Notes: generated by a model not told the origin, from the sequence alone. A DNA stretch of 64,000 bases from Klebsiella sp. RHBSTW-00484 (GCF_013705725.1 NZ_CP055481.1:1-64000), one strand, 5' to 3'. Shown: positions 25,737-36,000, numbered from the stretch's first letter. Numbers and translations are program-made.

Positions 25737-25769
25737 GCCTGATAGCCCGACCCTAACGGGTTATCAGGC
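25737..25769 (+). terminator. Hairpin after yidJ
   Basis: GCCTGATA and TATCAGGC arms, reinforced by CCCG/CGGG, fold into a strong hairpin. It is followed by a T-poor tail (CTGAACTTTCT), so termination may be partial. Confidence 0.55.
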
Positions 25770-25872
25770 CTGAACTTTCTCTGAAATGGGGCGATTATTA
25801 ATGCCTTCCGCTTTGCCTCTCAGGTAGAATCGCCGGTATTTTACGCACCCGGGTACCCATCAAGGAGTCATG

Positions 25873-26220
25873 ATGAAAATATCCCGCCTTGGCGAAGCGC
25901 CGGACTACCGTTTCTCGCTGGCCAACGAACGTACCTTTCTGGCGTGGATCCGCACTTCGCTCGGTTTCCTCGCGGGGGGCATTGGCCTGGACCAGCTGGC
26001 GCCGGATTTTGCTACGCCGCTGATTCGCGAAATCCTCGCTCTGCTGTTGTGCCTGTTTGCCGGTGGTCTGGCTATCTACGGCTATTTGCGCTGGCTGAGC
26101 AACGAAAAGGCGATGCGGCTTAAGCAGGACCTTCCCTACACCCGCACTTTGCTGCTGATCAGTATTCTGCTGACGATTGTTATCGTGGTGGTGATGGCGT
26201 TAGTGCTCTATGCCGGATAA
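25873..26220 (+). CDS. yidH: YidH, DUF202 inner-membrane protein
   Basis: A 115-residue protein with the DUF202 signature RFSLANERTFLAWIRTSLGFLAGGIGLDQ and three predicted transmembrane helices (about 24-42, 50-72, 90-113). ATG 25873 (MKISRLGEAPDY) is preferred to the adjacent ATG at 25870. Function unknown; some DUF202 proteins are linked to phosphate or membrane stress. It overlaps yidG by 11 nt and the pair looks like a membrane heterodimer. Confidence 0.88.
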   Translation: MKISRLGEAPDYRFSLANERTFLAWIRTSLGFLAGGIGLDQLAPDFATPLIREILALLLCLFAGGLAIYGYLRWLSNEKAMRLKQDLPYTRTLLLISILLTIVIVVVMALVLYAG

Positions 26221-26572
26221 TCGCCGGGCGCGTCGCGAAAGCGATCCGGGCCTGCAGCCGGAGCGTACGTCGCTGGCCTGGTTCCGCACGCTTTTAGGCT
26301 ATGGCGCGCTGCTGGCGCTGGCGATTAAGCACCACTGGCATCAGGCGGGGCTACCGTTCTGGATCTCGCTGTGCATATTGCCGTTCGTCGCCATCATCCT
26401 CTGGCGCTATACCCGCAGCCGCAATTTGATGGACGTTGAGCAGAGTGATTTTGTTCAGCGGCAGGCGGTTCGTGACAAATTTTTGATCGCATTCGCAGTA
26501 CTTTCTCTGTCATTGCTGTTTGCTATAACGCACATACGACAGGTGATTTTGTTTATTAAGGATGTGATATGA
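26210..26572 (+). CDS. yidG: YidG, DUF202 inner-membrane protein
   Basis: A 120-residue paralogue-like partner of YidH, with LQPERTSLAWFRTLLGYGALLALAIKHHW and three hydrophobic helices. It overlaps yidH upstream (11 nt) and yidF downstream (4 nt), so the three genes form one translationally coupled unit. No function is established. Confidence 0.88.
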   Translation: MPDNRRARRESDPGLQPERTSLAWFRTLLGYGALLALAIKHHWHQAGLPFWISLCILPFVAIILWRYTRSRNLMDVEQSDFVQRQAVRDKFLIAFAVLSLSLLFAITHIRQVILFIKDVI

Positions 26573-27099
26573 CAGGATGTCAGGCCGATTACGGTGACAA
26601 TCAGCACTGTGGTAACTGCAAATCTCTGGTGAGCGATATCCCGGTGCAGGAAGTGGTTATCCATCGTCAGGAGTGTGAAAACCCCGATCGTGTCTACCTT
26701 CAACTGAGCGCGAAGGGGACGGTGGCCATCAAGTTTATTCCCCATCTGCAGCCCGCCGACGCCCGGCTTTGGGGGGATTTTCTCTGCGCGGTGTTTGCTA
26801 TTTGGGTCAAGGAAGATGCGAATCGCGTTGTGGTGCCGCTGTTTGAGGCCACGCTACGTGCCTGGCGCGGTGAGGCGGTGCATTATGCTAACAATCCACC
26901 GGGGCCGGCCTGCGCGGGCTGCCCCTGGCTAAGATTATGCGGCGGCGGCTGCCCGCAGCTGCGTCTGGAAGATGGCTCCAATGCGCTATGCGAGGGATAC
27001 CGGCAGTTTTACAGCTGGAGCGCCCCCTACATGCGCGTCCTGCGTGATTTACTCAATCAACACCGCTCGCCGGTTGAACTGATGCATCTGCTGCGCTAA
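26569..27099 (+). CDS. yidF: YidF, Cys-rich protein with SPASM-like tail
   Basis: A 176-residue soluble protein. The C-terminal half contains CAGCPWLRLCGGGCPQLR, then a further Cys about 14 residues on. This pattern resembles the auxiliary iron-sulfur (SPASM) cluster region of radical-SAM maturases, including anaerobic sulfatase-maturating enzymes. The N-terminal radical-SAM motif CxxxCxxC is absent; only GCQ...HCGNC is seen there. So it may be a shortened relic or a stand-alone metal-binding partner. Its position three genes from the sulfatase yidJ fits either. Function unproven. Confidence 0.75.
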   Translation: MTGCQADYGDNQHCGNCKSLVSDIPVQEVVIHRQECENPDRVYLQLSAKGTVAIKFIPHLQPADARLWGDFLCAVFAIWVKEDANRVVVPLFEATLRAWRGEAVHYANNPPGPACAGCPWLRLCGGGCPQLRLEDGSNALCEGYRQFYSWSAPYMRVLRDLLNQHRSPVELMHLLR

Positions 27100-27140
27100 A
27101 AAAATGGCGACGAAAGAACCTCTTCGTCGCCATTCTGTTT
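27098..27140. terminator. Bidirectional terminator between yidF and dsdA
   Basis: AATGGCGACGAA (27103-27114) and TTCGTCGCCATT (27123-27134) form a perfect 12 bp stem. A-rich sequence lies on the left and a T-containing tail on the right, so it can serve both convergent genes. Confidence 0.85.
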
Positions 27141-27154
27141 ACCCGTCGACCGGC

Positions 27155-28483
27155 TTAACGCCCTTTCGCCAGATACTGCGCCATCTCCTCTTCCGGCACC
27201 ATGCCGCCGCCGGTTGCCCATACTAAATGGGTGGCGTTTTGCATCTGCTCAGCGGTGAACGCGTGCATCTGCTGATACGCCCGGCTGGCGCAAACCCGCT
27301 GCGGCCCGGCCATTCCCGCCAGAGCGGACGGCTCCAGACGCAGGTTTTCTTCCTGCGCCAGCCAGCCCAGCATGTCGTACATGGTCTGGTCATCTAGAGA
27401 ATAAAACCCATCCAGCAGGCGTTCCATCGCCCGGCCAACGAAGCCCGACGCGCGGCCCACCGCCAGACCGTCGGCGGCAGTCAGATTATCAATCCCCAAA
27501 TCCTGAACCGAAATCTCATCATGCAGGCCGGTGTAGACCCCCAGCAGCATACAAGGCGAGTGGGTCGGCTCGGCGAAGAAGCAGTGCACGTGGTCGCCGA
27601 AGGCCAGCTTCAGGCCAAACGCCACTCCGCCGGGGCCGCCGCCGACGCCGCACGGCAGGTAAACAAATAGCGGATGATCGGCATCCACGATGCGCCCTTC
27701 GCGGGCAAACTGCGCTTTTAGCCGCTCACCGGCCACGGCATAGCCGAGGAACAGGGTGCGCGAGTTCTCATCATCAATAAAGAAGCAGTTCGGGTCCGAT
27801 TCGGCGGCTTTACGTCCCTGCTCGACCGCCACGCCGTAATCCTCTTCGTACTCCACCACGGTAACGCCGTGGCTGCGCAGTTTGGCTTTTTTCCACGCCC
27901 GGGCGTCGGCGGACATATGTACCGTCACCTTAAAGCCGATACGCGCGCTCATAATGCCAATCGACATCCCGAGGTTGCCGGTGGATCCAACGGCGATGCT
28001 GTACTGGCTAAAGAACTGCCTGAATTCCGGGGTCAGCAGCTTGCGGTAGTCATCAGAAATTTTTAACAAACCTGCGTTGATAGCCAACTTCTCCGCATGG
28101 GTCAGCACCTCGTAAATGCCGCCGCGGGCCTTAATCGAGCCGGAAATCGGCAGGTGGCTGTCTTTTTTCAGCAACAGATCGCCGCTAATCGGCTGGCTGA
28201 AGGCTGTTTCCAGCCGGGCTTTCATTTCCGGGATGGCTATCAGTTCGGACTCGATAATCCCGCCGGTGGTAGCGGTTTCCGGGAAGGCTTGCGCCAGATA
28301 CGGCGCAAAGCGATCGAGCCTGGTGTGGGCGTCCTGAACGTCTTCAGTCGTTAAACCAACATAGGGTAAACCTTCCGCCAGCGACGTTGTTGACGGGTTA
28401 AACCAGGTGGTTTCTTTCAGGGCAATCAGCTCCTCCAGCAGAGGAAACTGTGCGATTAAAGTGGTCATGTCAGCGTTTTTCAT
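27155..28483 (-). CDS. dsdA: D-serine ammonia-lyase
   Basis: PLP-dependent dehydratase that deaminates D-serine to pyruvate and ammonia, giving both detoxification and carbon/nitrogen supply. The start at 28483 ([19 protein letters not shown] 7 nt upstream) gives 442 residues. The PLP lysine is Lys118 in SGSIKARGG, and the phosphate-binding loop GSTNLGMSIG is intact. It lies 16 nt behind dsdX on the same strand, forming the dsdXA operon under DsdC. Confidence 0.96.
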   Translation of the reverse strand: MKNADMTTLIAQFPLLEELIALKETTWFNPSTTSLAEGLPYVGLTTEDVQDAHTRLDRFAPYLAQAFPETATTGGIIESELIAIPEMKARLETAFSQPISGDLLLKKDSHLPISGSIKARGGIYEVLTHAEKLAINAGLLKISDDYRKLLTPEFRQFFSQYSIAVGSTGNLGMSIGIMSARIGFKVTVHMSADARAWKKAKLRSHGVTVVEYEEDYGVAVEQGRKAAESDPNCFFIDDENSRTLFLGYAVAGERLKAQFAREGRIVDADHPLFVYLPCGVGGGPGGVAFGLKLAFGDHVHCFFAEPTHSPCMLLGVYTGLHDEISVQDLGIDNLTAADGLAVGRASGFVGRAMERLLDGFYSLDDQTMYDMLGWLAQEENLRLEPSALAGMAGPQRVCASRAYQQMHAFTAEQMQNATHLVWATGGGMVPEEEMAQYLAKGR

Positions 28484-28499
28484 ATTACGTCCTTCGCGC

Positions 28500-29837
28500 T
28501 CAGATGATGAAAGAAAGCAGGAATGTGCCAGCCAGTGCAAGTAACGAGGCGATAAAGGTCGCCGTTGTATAGTACTTGAACGTCTCGTTGAGGCTTGCGC
28601 CGCAGTACTGTTTAACCAGCCAGAACAGGGAATCCGTTACGATAGTGCAGCCAATCGCGCCTGAGCCGATGGCGATAGCGATGATTTCCGGGCTCACGCC
28701 GGGATAGAGCGGCAGCATTGGTGCGACGATAGCAGTTGCGCCCATCATCGCCACAGTGGCGGAACCGACAGCGGCGTGCAGAATCAGCGCCACCAGCCAG
28801 GCCAGCAGAATCGGGTGCATGTCGAGGTTTGACAAAATCACCGCCAGCGTATCGGCCAGGCCGCTGGTTTTCAGAATGGCGTTGAAGGCCCCGCCAGCGC
28901 CGATAATCAGCAGAATATTGGCAATCGAACCGAAGCAGTTTTCCGTATGCGTCAGCAGGGTGCTCATCCCCATATCCTGGCGGATGCCCAGCACGTAGTA
29001 CGCCACAAAGACGGCGATAAACATGGCGGTGATTGGGTTACCGATAAACTCCAACAGCATGTACAGCGTGCCGCCTTTGGCCATATTCAGTTCGGCAACG
29101 GTTTTTACCAGCATCAGACCGATTGGCAGCAGCACCGTAAATAGCGTGGCGCCGAGCGACGGTAGCGTCTCTTCTTTGCGCACTTCGAGGTTGGAAAACT
29201 CAGCCGGAACCGCTTTAAACGGCAGACGGTTGCCGAGCAGACGCAGGAACAAGGGGCCGCCGACCAGAGACGCCAGCAGGCCCACCAGCAGACCATAGAC
29301 GATCACCGTGCCGATATCCGCGCCCAGCTTGTTGGCAACGAACAGCGCTGCCGGATGCGGAGGCACCACGCAGTGGACTGCCATCAGCGCCGTACACAGT
29401 GGGATTGCCAGCTTGAGCAGCGATGTGTTGGTCTTTTTGGCAATGGAAAACGCCAGTGGGATAAGCAGAACGACACCCACTTCAACGAATAGCGTAATCC
29501 CGCAAATCAGGCCCACCAGCACCATAATGACATCCGCTGACAGCCAGCGGCAGCGCTGGAGCGTCAGACCGATGCGTTCCGCCGCGCCGGAAACCTCCAT
29601 CATCTTGCCGAGAATAGTCCCCAGCCCAATGACCGCCGCCAGGAAGCCCAGCGTGCCGCCAATCCCGCTCTCAATGGCGTTAACCATATCCAGCGGGCTC
29701 ATCCCCATCATTGCGCCAACGAAAAAACTCGCCAGCAGCAGCGCCAGGAATGGGTGAAACTTCAGTTTGACGATAGTTACCACAATCAACACGATGCTGA
29801 TAAGCAACGTGCTCACAACCCAGATCTGAGATTCCAT
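28500..29837 (-). CDS. dsdX: D-serine transporter DsdX
   Basis: A 445-residue permease of the GntP gluconate:H+ symporter family with about 12-14 hydrophobic segments, which imports D-serine. ATG 29837 ([19 protein letters not shown]) has a good AGGTGGGG ribosome-binding site; the longer upstream reading has none. Typical features are [19 protein letters not shown] near 150 and the C-terminal [21 protein letters not shown]. First gene of the dsdXA operon, divergent from dsdC. Confidence 0.94.
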   Translation of the reverse strand: MESQIWVVSTLLISIVLIVVTIVKLKFHPFLALLLASFFVGAMMGMSPLDMVNAIESGIGGTLGFLAAVIGLGTILGKMMEVSGAAERIGLTLQRCRWLSADVIMVLVGLICGITLFVEVGVVLLIPLAFSIAKKTNTSLLKLAIPLCTALMAVHCVVPPHPAALFVANKLGADIGTVIVYGLLVGLLASLVGGPLFLRLLGNRLPFKAVPAEFSNLEVRKEETLPSLGATLFTVLLPIGLMLVKTVAELNMAKGGTLYMLLEFIGNPITAMFIAVFVAYYVLGIRQDMGMSTLLTHTENCFGSIANILLIIGAGGAFNAILKTSGLADTLAVILSNLDMHPILLAWLVALILHAAVGSATVAMMGATAIVAPMLPLYPGVSPEIIAIAIGSGAIGCTIVTDSLFWLVKQYCGASLNETFKYYTTATFIASLLALAGTFLLSFII

Positions 29838-29936
29838 ACCCCACCTCGCCTGTGAATAATCTGTGGTTATTGAACAGAAAAACAGCATGCGCTGACAAAC
29901 GATATAAACGACGCTTCAGATGAATCAGATTGAATC

Positions 29937-29995
29937 AAAAAGGTGATTTGGCTCTAAAATAGTCTAATTATTGTGTTATGAATCACTTTTATTCA
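29937..29995. promoter_or_regulatory. dsdC-dsdX divergent control region
   Basis: Inverted half sites AAAAAGGTGATT (29937-29948) and AATCACTTTTATTC (from 29980) could be DsdC binding sites. The overlapping TGTG-TTATGA-ATCAC (from 29972) resembles a CRP site. Dependence of dsd on DsdC and CRP is known in E. coli; the exact boxes here are inferred. Confidence 0.45.
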
Positions 29996-30060
29996 TCTTT
30001 AAAACGCGGTCAGGGCGAAAATTTTCTTACAATCGACGCTGAAAAGCGAAGGAGCAAGAA

Positions 30061-30990
30061 ATGGAAATGCTAAAAGATCTGGGTAACCGGCTGCTTAACG
30101 GCTGGCAGCTGTCGAAGCTCTATACCTTTGAAGTCGCTGCCCGGCATGAGTCGTTTGCGCTGGCGGCGGAAGAACTATCGCTGACGCCGAGCGCGGTCAG
30201 CCACCGAATAAACCAGCTTGAAGAGGAGCTGGGGATCCAGCTGTTTGTGCGATCGCATCGCAAGGTGGAACTGACGCATGAAGGCAAGCGGGTGTTCTGG
30301 GCGCTGAAATCCTCGCTGGACAGCCTCAACCAGGAGATTCTGGATATTAAAAACCAGGAGCTGTCGGGGACGTTAACCGTCTATTCGCGCCCGTCCATCG
30401 CCCAGTGCTGGCTGGTTCCGGCGCTGGGTGATTTTACCCGCCGCTACCCATCGATCTCGCTCACCGTGCTGACCGGCAACGATAACGTCAATATGCAGCG
30501 TGCGGGGATCGACCTGGCGATTTACTTTGATGATGCGCCCTCATCGCAGCTCAGCCATCATTTTCTGATGGATGAGTCCATCGTGCCGGTTTGTACGGCG
30601 GATTACGCGCGCCAGCATCAGCTTCAGCAGAATCCCGATAACCTTCGTCGCTGCACGCTATTGCATGACCGTCAGGCCTGGAGCAACGATTCCGGTACCG
30701 ATGAGTGGTTTAGCTGGGCGCAACAATTTGCGATTAACTTGCCGCAATCGTCGGGAATTGGCTTCGATCGTTCCGATTTAGCGGTGATTGCGGCGATGAA
30801 TCACGTTGGTGTGGCAATGGGGCGTAAACGGCTAGTGCAAAAACGCCTCGATAGCGGGGAGCTGATCGCGCCGTTCGGCGACATGATGCTGAAATGCCAC
30901 CAGCACTATTACGTGACGACCCTGTCGGGCCGTCAGTGGCCGAAAATCGATGCGTTTATCAACTGGTTGCAGAGTCAGGCGCAATTATGA
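30061..30990 (+). CDS. dsdC: LysR-family D-serine regulator DsdC
   Basis: Transcriptional activator of dsdXA in response to D-serine. It has 309 residues: an N-terminal winged helix (FEVAARHESFALAAEELSLTPSAVSHRINQLEEELG, about 22-58) and a two-lobed periplasmic-binding-like effector domain (about 95-300). The start has AAGGAGCAAGAA just ahead. It is divergent from dsdX, the usual LysR layout. The order dsdC-dsdX-dsdA matches E. coli. Confidence 0.93.
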   Translation: MEMLKDLGNRLLNGWQLSKLYTFEVAARHESFALAAEELSLTPSAVSHRINQLEEELGIQLFVRSHRKVELTHEGKRVFWALKSSLDSLNQEILDIKNQELSGTLTVYSRPSIAQCWLVPALGDFTRRYPSISLTVLTGNDNVNMQRAGIDLAIYFDDAPSSQLSHHFLMDESIVPVCTADYARQHQLQQNPDNLRRCTLLHDRQAWSNDSGTDEWFSWAQQFAINLPQSSGIGFDRSDLAVIAAMNHVGVAMGRKRLVQKRLDSGELIAPFGDMMLKCHQHYYVTTLSGRQWPKIDAFINWLQSQAQL

Positions 30991-31007
30991 TGACCGGATT
31001 GTTTTGC

Positions 31008-31094
31008 TAGCCCAGACAGGCGCTGACCGGGCTACGGATTCACAGCCTTCTGCGATCGGGTAGCCCGGACAGGTGCGCAGCACCGCCTCCGGGA
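31008..31094. repeat. BIME/REP element after dsdC
   Basis: Two facing REP units: TAGCCCAGACAGGCGC...GGGCTA and GTAGCCCGGACAGGTGCGC followed by CACCGCCTCCGGG. This is the usual enterobacterial palindromic-unit form. It lies between the convergent dsdC and GNAT genes. Confidence 0.85.
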
Positions 31095-31105
31095 AAAGAG
31101 CAGGC

Positions 31106-31516
31106 TTATAATACTTTCGTTAAATAGTGGCGCTCCATACCCACATGCGGGAAATCCGGCAGCGACATCTGCAGCTGATAACCCAATTTCTGATAAAACG
31201 GCAGCGCCTGAAAGCTGAACGTATCCACCAGCATGTGGCTACAACCGCGCTCCCGCGCCTGGTTTTCCGCTTCCTGCATCAGCTCGCTACCCAACCCGCT
31301 GCCGCGCGAGGCTTCGCTGACCCACAAATACTTAATACACAACCAGCTACCTTTATGTTCGGCAATCAAACCACCGCGCATCACACCTGCATTATCGCGA
31401 GAATAGACTCCTAGCTCACCAAACTGCGCCGGGTCCAGAAAACGTAAATTGTATTCCCGCAGCCCCGTCAGCAGCTCCTCCTGGTCGGCGGGATTAATGC
31501 CATTAATTATCTCCAT
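31106..31516 (-). CDS. GNAT-family N-acetyltransferase
   Basis: A 136-residue acetyltransferase with the acetyl-CoA motif [22 protein letters not shown] (about 67-88) and motif [12 protein letters not shown] near 108-118. This size is typical of stand-alone GNATs acting on small amines or toxins. The substrate cannot be read from sequence. No clear ribosome-binding site precedes the start at 31516. It is transcribed away from eefABC, with 441 nt between. Confidence 0.82.
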   Translation of the reverse strand: MEIINGINPADQEELLTGLREYNLRFLDPAQFGELGVYSRDNAGVMRGGLIAEHKGSWLCIKYLWVSEASRGSGLGSELMQEAENQARERGCSHMLVDTFSFQALPFYQKLGYQLQMSLPDFPHVGMERHYLTKVL

Positions 31517-31644
31517 TTTTTATTTTTCACAGACCATTCACCACTCTACTTTCACAAAATATTCTTATTTTCTCCATTATTTCCTGACTAAATTTCACTC
31601 ACTAAATGTTGTGTAAAAAACCTTCCCATCATTCGGCATAGACG

Positions 31645-31677
31645 TATAATGGGCAAAAATGAGAATGATCATTCTCA
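31645..31677 (+). promoter_or_regulatory. Promoter -10 and Fur-like palindrome ahead of eefABC
   Basis: A consensus TATAAT (31645-31650) is followed after 9 nt by a perfect 18 bp palindrome TGAGAATGATCATTCTCA (31660-31677). Shifted two bases, it matches about 13 of 19 positions of the Fur box GATAATGATAATCATTATC. Placed over the expected transcription start, such a site would repress when iron is bound. The Fur assignment is inferred. Confidence 0.6.
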
Positions 31678-31687
31678 AAGTCATAAA

Positions 31688-31803
31688 GTATGGGGAAACC
31701 CATGAGTCATACCCTGTAGCAGGCATAACTGCTCGGGTCAGAGTCTGTAACCGCCGTCTGACACCGTACTCGCCGTTCGGGGGAACTCTCGGAAAAACCG
31801 TTT
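31688..31803 (+). ncRNA. Structured 5' leader upstream of eefA
   Basis: Three successive stems are visible: ATGGG-GAAA-CCCAT (31690-31703), ACCC..AGCAG..CTGCT..GGGT (about 31710-31738), and GTCAGA..TCTGAC (about 31737-31762). GTACTCGCCGTTCGGGGG follows. The CCGTACTCG segment recalls loop 3 of the yybP-ykoY manganese aptamer, but its GGGGAGTA partner is not clearly present. A minimal reading frame ATG-AGT-CAT-ACC-CTG-TAG overlaps the first stems. About 150 nt remain before eefA, including a CCCCGC/GCGGGG hairpin at 31908-31929. The class is unknown; it could also be a separate small RNA. Confidence 0.45.
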
Positions 31804-31957
31804 AATTCATAGCGGTAATAACCGAGTCATTTACTGCAAACAGGAATATTTATTTTCCATTTGTTATTTGTGCTTGCCCGGAGATGCATCATCGACCGGC
31901 TCATCACCCCCGCCAATAAATTTGCGGGGCGGACGTCGTTCATCCTGAGAAAATATA

Positions 31958-33085
31958 ATGAAATACACCATCACACCCATCGCAGCAGCTGCATTATTTC
32001 TCCTTAGTGGATGCGATAACGCGCAAACTTCCGCCCCACAGCAAATGGTCCCGGAAGTCGGCGTCGTCACCCTGCAAGGCCAGCCCGTTCCGGTGGTGAG
32101 CAGCCTTACGGGCCGCACCACCGCCTCGCTAAGCGCCGAGGTCCGCCCGCAGGTCGGCGGTATCGTACAAAAACGCCTGTTTACCGAGGGCGATATGGTC
32201 AAAGCCGGACAAGCGCTGTACCAAATCGACCCGTCCAGCTATCGGGCAATATTTAACGAAGCTGCCGCGTCGCTGAAACAGGCTCAGGCGCTGGTCACCG
32301 CCGACTGCCAAAAAGCCCAACGCTACGCGGTGCTGGTGAAAGATAACGGTGTCTCCCGCCAGGATGCCGACGACGCGCTGTCGACCTGTAATCAGGACAA
32401 AGCCAGCGTGGAGTCGAAAAAGGCGGCGCTGGAGAGCGCACGCATTAACCTGAACTGGACTACTGTCACCGCGCCGATTGCCGGGCGTATCGGTATCTCC
32501 TCCGTGACGCCGGGCGCGCTGGTTTCCGCCGATCAGGATACCGCGCTGGCGACGATCCGCGGACTGGACATCATGTACGTCGATCTCACCCGATCCAGCG
32601 TCGATCTGCTGCACTTGCGCAAGCAAAGTCTGGCGAGCAACAGCGATACCCTTAACGTCACGCTGACCCTTGAAGATGGCAGTACCTACAGCGAAAAAGG
32701 TCGTCTGGCGCTGACCGAAGTGGCGGTGGATGAATCAACTGGCTCGGTTACGCTGCGCGCGGTCTTCCCTAATCCGCAGCATGTACTGCTGCCGGGAATG
32801 TTCGTTCGCGCCCGCGTCGACGAAGGCATTATGGATGATGCAATCCTTGCCCCGCAGCAGGGTATCACCCGCGATGCTAAAGGCGATGCGACCGCGCTAG
32901 TGGTCGACACCAGCAGCAAAGTTGAGCAGCGTAGCGTGGAAACAGGAGACACCTACGGTGACAAATGGCTGATCGTCAACGGCCTGAAGAGCGGCGATAA
33001 GCTGATTGTTGAAGGTACCAGCAAAGTTGCGCCGGGCCAGCAGGTGAAAGCCGTCGACGTTAAAAACGACGGAGGCAACGCCTGA
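31958..33085 (+). CDS. eefA: RND efflux periplasmic adaptor lipoprotein (EefA-like)
   Basis: Membrane-fusion protein of a tripartite multidrug pump, 375 residues. The signal peptide ends in lipobox LLSG-Cys (Cys19), so it is anchored by lipid to the inner membrane. Lipoyl halves (GGIVQKRLFTEGDMVKAGQALYQID near 67 and TVTAPIAGRIG near 170) flank an alpha-hairpin (about 95-165); beta-barrel and membrane-proximal domains follow. It overlaps eefB by 1 nt. The eef name rests on remembered likeness to the Klebsiella/Enterobacter pump; AcrA-type function is certain from the family. Confidence 0.85.
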   Translation: MKYTITPIAAAALFLLSGCDNAQTSAPQQMVPEVGVVTLQGQPVPVVSSLTGRTTASLSAEVRPQVGGIVQKRLFTEGDMVKAGQALYQIDPSSYRAIFNEAAASLKQAQALVTADCQKAQRYAVLVKDNGVSRQDADDALSTCNQDKASVESKKAALESARINLNWTTVTAPIAGRIGISSVTPGALVSADQDTALATIRGLDIMYVDLTRSSVDLLHLRKQSLASNSDTLNVTLTLEDGSTYSEKGRLALTEVAVDESTGSVTLRAVFPNPQHVLLPGMFVRARVDEGIMDDAILAPQQGITRDAKGDATALVVDTSSKVEQRSVETGDTYGDKWLIVNGLKSGDKLIVEGTSKVAPGQQVKAVDVKNDGGNA

Positions 33086-36000
33086 TGTTCTCTCGTTTCT
33101 TTGTGCGACGCCCGGTTTTCGCCTGGGTTATCGCCATTCTGATTATGCTTGCCGGGATTCTGGCGATCCGCACTCTGCCGGTTGGCCAGTACCCTGACGT
33201 CGCGCCGCCAGCGGTAAAAATCTCCGCCACCTATACCGGGGCCTCTGCGGAAACCCTGGAAAACAGCGTCACCCAGGTTATCGAACAGCAGCTTACCGGC
33301 CTGGATAACCTGCTCTACTTTACGTCTACCAGCAGCTCCGACGGCTCGGTCAGCATTACCGTGACCTTCGAGCAGGGCACCGACCCGGATACCGCGCAGG
33401 TTCAGGTACAGAACAAAGTGCAGCAGGCGGAATCGCGTTTGCCGAGCGAAGTTCAACAATCCGGCGTGACGGTAGAAAAATCGCAGAGCAGCTTCCTGCT
33501 GATCCTCTCGGTTTATGACAAAAACAACAAAGCCACCAGCTCCGATATCTCCGACTGGCTGGTGAGCAACATGCAAGACCCATTGGCGCGTATTGAAGGC
33601 GTCGGTAGCCTGCAGGTCTTTGGCGCAGAATACGCCATGCGTATCTGGATGGACCCGACCAAACTAGCCTCTTATTCGCTGATGCCTTCCGATGTGCAAT
33701 CGGCGATTGAAGCGCAGAACGTGCAGGTTTCCGCCGGTAAAATCGGTGCGCTGCCCGCTTCTAACGCTCAGCAACTGACCGCCACCGTGCGCGCCCAGTC
33801 GCGCCTGCAAACTGCCGCCCAGTTCAAAGAGATTATCGTTAAGAGTCAAACCGACGGCTCGGTGGTACGCCTGAGCGATGTCGCCCGCGTCGAAATGGGC
33901 AGCGAAGATTACACCGCCTCCGCCAACCTCAACGGTCACCCGGCCGCCGGGATCGCGGTGATGATGGCCCCTGGAGCCAACGCACTGAACACCGCGACGC
34001 TGGTGAAAAGTAAGATTGCCGAATTCCAGCGTCAGATGCCGCAGGGCTACGATATCGCCTACCCGAAAGACAGCACCGAGTTCATCAAAATCTCGGTTGA
34101 GGACGTGATTCAGACGCTTTTCGAGGCCATCATCCTCGTGGTCTGCGTCATGTATCTGTTCCTGCAAAACTTCCGCGCCACGCTGATCCCGGCGGTGGCG
34201 GTTCCGGTCGTGCTGCTGGGTACCTTCGGCGTGCTGGCACTGTTCGGCTACTCCATCAATACCCTGACGCTGTTTGCGATGGTGCTGGCGATAGGCTTGC
34301 TGGTGGATGACGCCATCGTGGTGGTGGAAAACGTCGAGCGTATTATGCGCGACGAAGGGCTGCCCGCCCGCGAAGCCACTGAAAAATCGATGGGTGAAAT
34401 CTCCGGCGCACTGATCGCCATTGCGCTGGTGCTCTCGGCAGTATTCCTGCCGATGGCCTTCTTCGGCGGCTCCACCGGGGTTATCTACCGCCAGTTTTCG
34501 GTGACCATTATCTCGGCGATGATGCTCTCCGTGGTGGTCGCGCTAACCTTAACCCCGGCGCTGTGCGGCGCACTGCTGAGCCATTCTAAACCGCACACCA
34601 AGGGCTTCTTCGGTGGCTTTAACCGCCTGTGGGGACGCACTGAGCAGGGCTATCAGCATCGGGTTGTCGGTGGCCTGCGCCGCTCGGCGGTGATGATGGG
34701 TGCTTTTGTCCTGATTTGCGGCGGCATGGCGCTGGCGATGTGGAAACTGCCGGGCAGCTTCCTCCCGACGGAAGATCAGGGCGAAATCATGGTCCAGTAC
34801 ACGCTGCCTGCCGGGGCAACGGCGGTGCGCACCGCCGAGGTTCGCCGCCAGGTCACCGACTGGTTCCTCACCAAAGAGAAAGCCAATACCGATGTGATTT
34901 TTACCGTTGACGGCTTTAGCTTTAGCGGCAGCGGACAGAATGCCGGGATGGCCTTCGTGTCGCTGAAAAACTGGTCCGAACGTAAAGGCGAAGCCAATAC
35001 CGCTCAGGCTATCGCCCTGCGCGCCACCAAAGAGCTGGGCAGCATTCGCGATGCCACCCTGTTTGCCATGACCCCGCCGTCGGTGGATGGTCTGGGGCAG
35101 AGCAACGGTTTCACCTTCGAGCTGATGGCCAGCGGCGGCACCGATCGCGAGAGCCTGATGAAAATGCGCAGCCAACTGCTGGCGGCGGCCAATCAACGTT
35201 CTGAACTGCAATCGGTGCGCGCCAACGATCTGCCGCAGATGCCACAGCTGCAGGTGGATATCGATAACAACAAAGCCGTATCGCTCGGGCTGTCTTTGAG
35301 CGATGTCACCGATACCCTCTCCAGCGCCTGGGGCGGTACCTACGTCAATGACTTTATCGATCGTGGGCGCGTGAAAAAGGTCTATATCCAGGGCGAAAGC
35401 GATGCCCGTGCTGTGCCGTCCGACCTCGGCAAATGGTTCGTGCGCGGCAGCGACGATAGCATGACGCCGTTCTCTGCCTTTGCCACCACCCGTTGGCAAT
35501 ACGGCCCGGAAAGCCTGGTGCGCTACAACGGCTCCGCCGCCTTTGAAATTCAGGGCGAGAACGCCAGTGGTTTCAGCTCCGGCGCGGCAATGGACAAGAT
35601 GGAAGCCTTAGCCAATAACCTGCCTGCCGGTACCACCTGGGCATGGAGCGGCATGTCGCTGCAGGAAAAACTCGCCAGCGGTCAGGCGATGAGCCTCTAC
35701 GCCATCTCGATTCTGGTGGTCTTCCTGTGCCTGGCAGCGCTGTACGAGAGCTGGTCGGTACCGTTCTCGGTCATCATGGTTATCCCGCTCGGGCTGCTCG
35801 GCGCGGCGCTGGCGGCATGGATGCGCGGTCTGAACAACGATGTCTACTTCCAGGTGGCACTGCTGACCACCATCGGCCTGTCGTCGAAGAACGCCATTTT
35901 GATCGTCGAATTCGCCGAATCGGCGGTGGAAGAGGGGTATTCGCTATCGCGAGCCGCGATGCGCGCCGCGCAGACCCGACTGCGACCCATTGTGATGACC

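Noticed and set aside
31660..31677. MntR box instead of a Fur box
   Set aside because: The palindrome TGAGAATGATCATTCTCA does not match the AACATAGCAAAGGCTATGTT-type MntR motif but agrees with most Fur positions.
31688..31803. Firm assignment of the eef leader to the yybP-ykoY manganese riboswitch
   Set aside because: Only the CCGTACTCG segment resembles the aptamer. The paired GGGGAGTA loop is not clearly present, so the element is reported as unclassified.
34549..35499. Open frame of 316 codons on the minus strand inside eefB
   Set aside because: It lies wholly inside the RND transporter gene in the mirror frame and shows His/Gly/Arg-rich low-information sequence, so it is a coding shadow.
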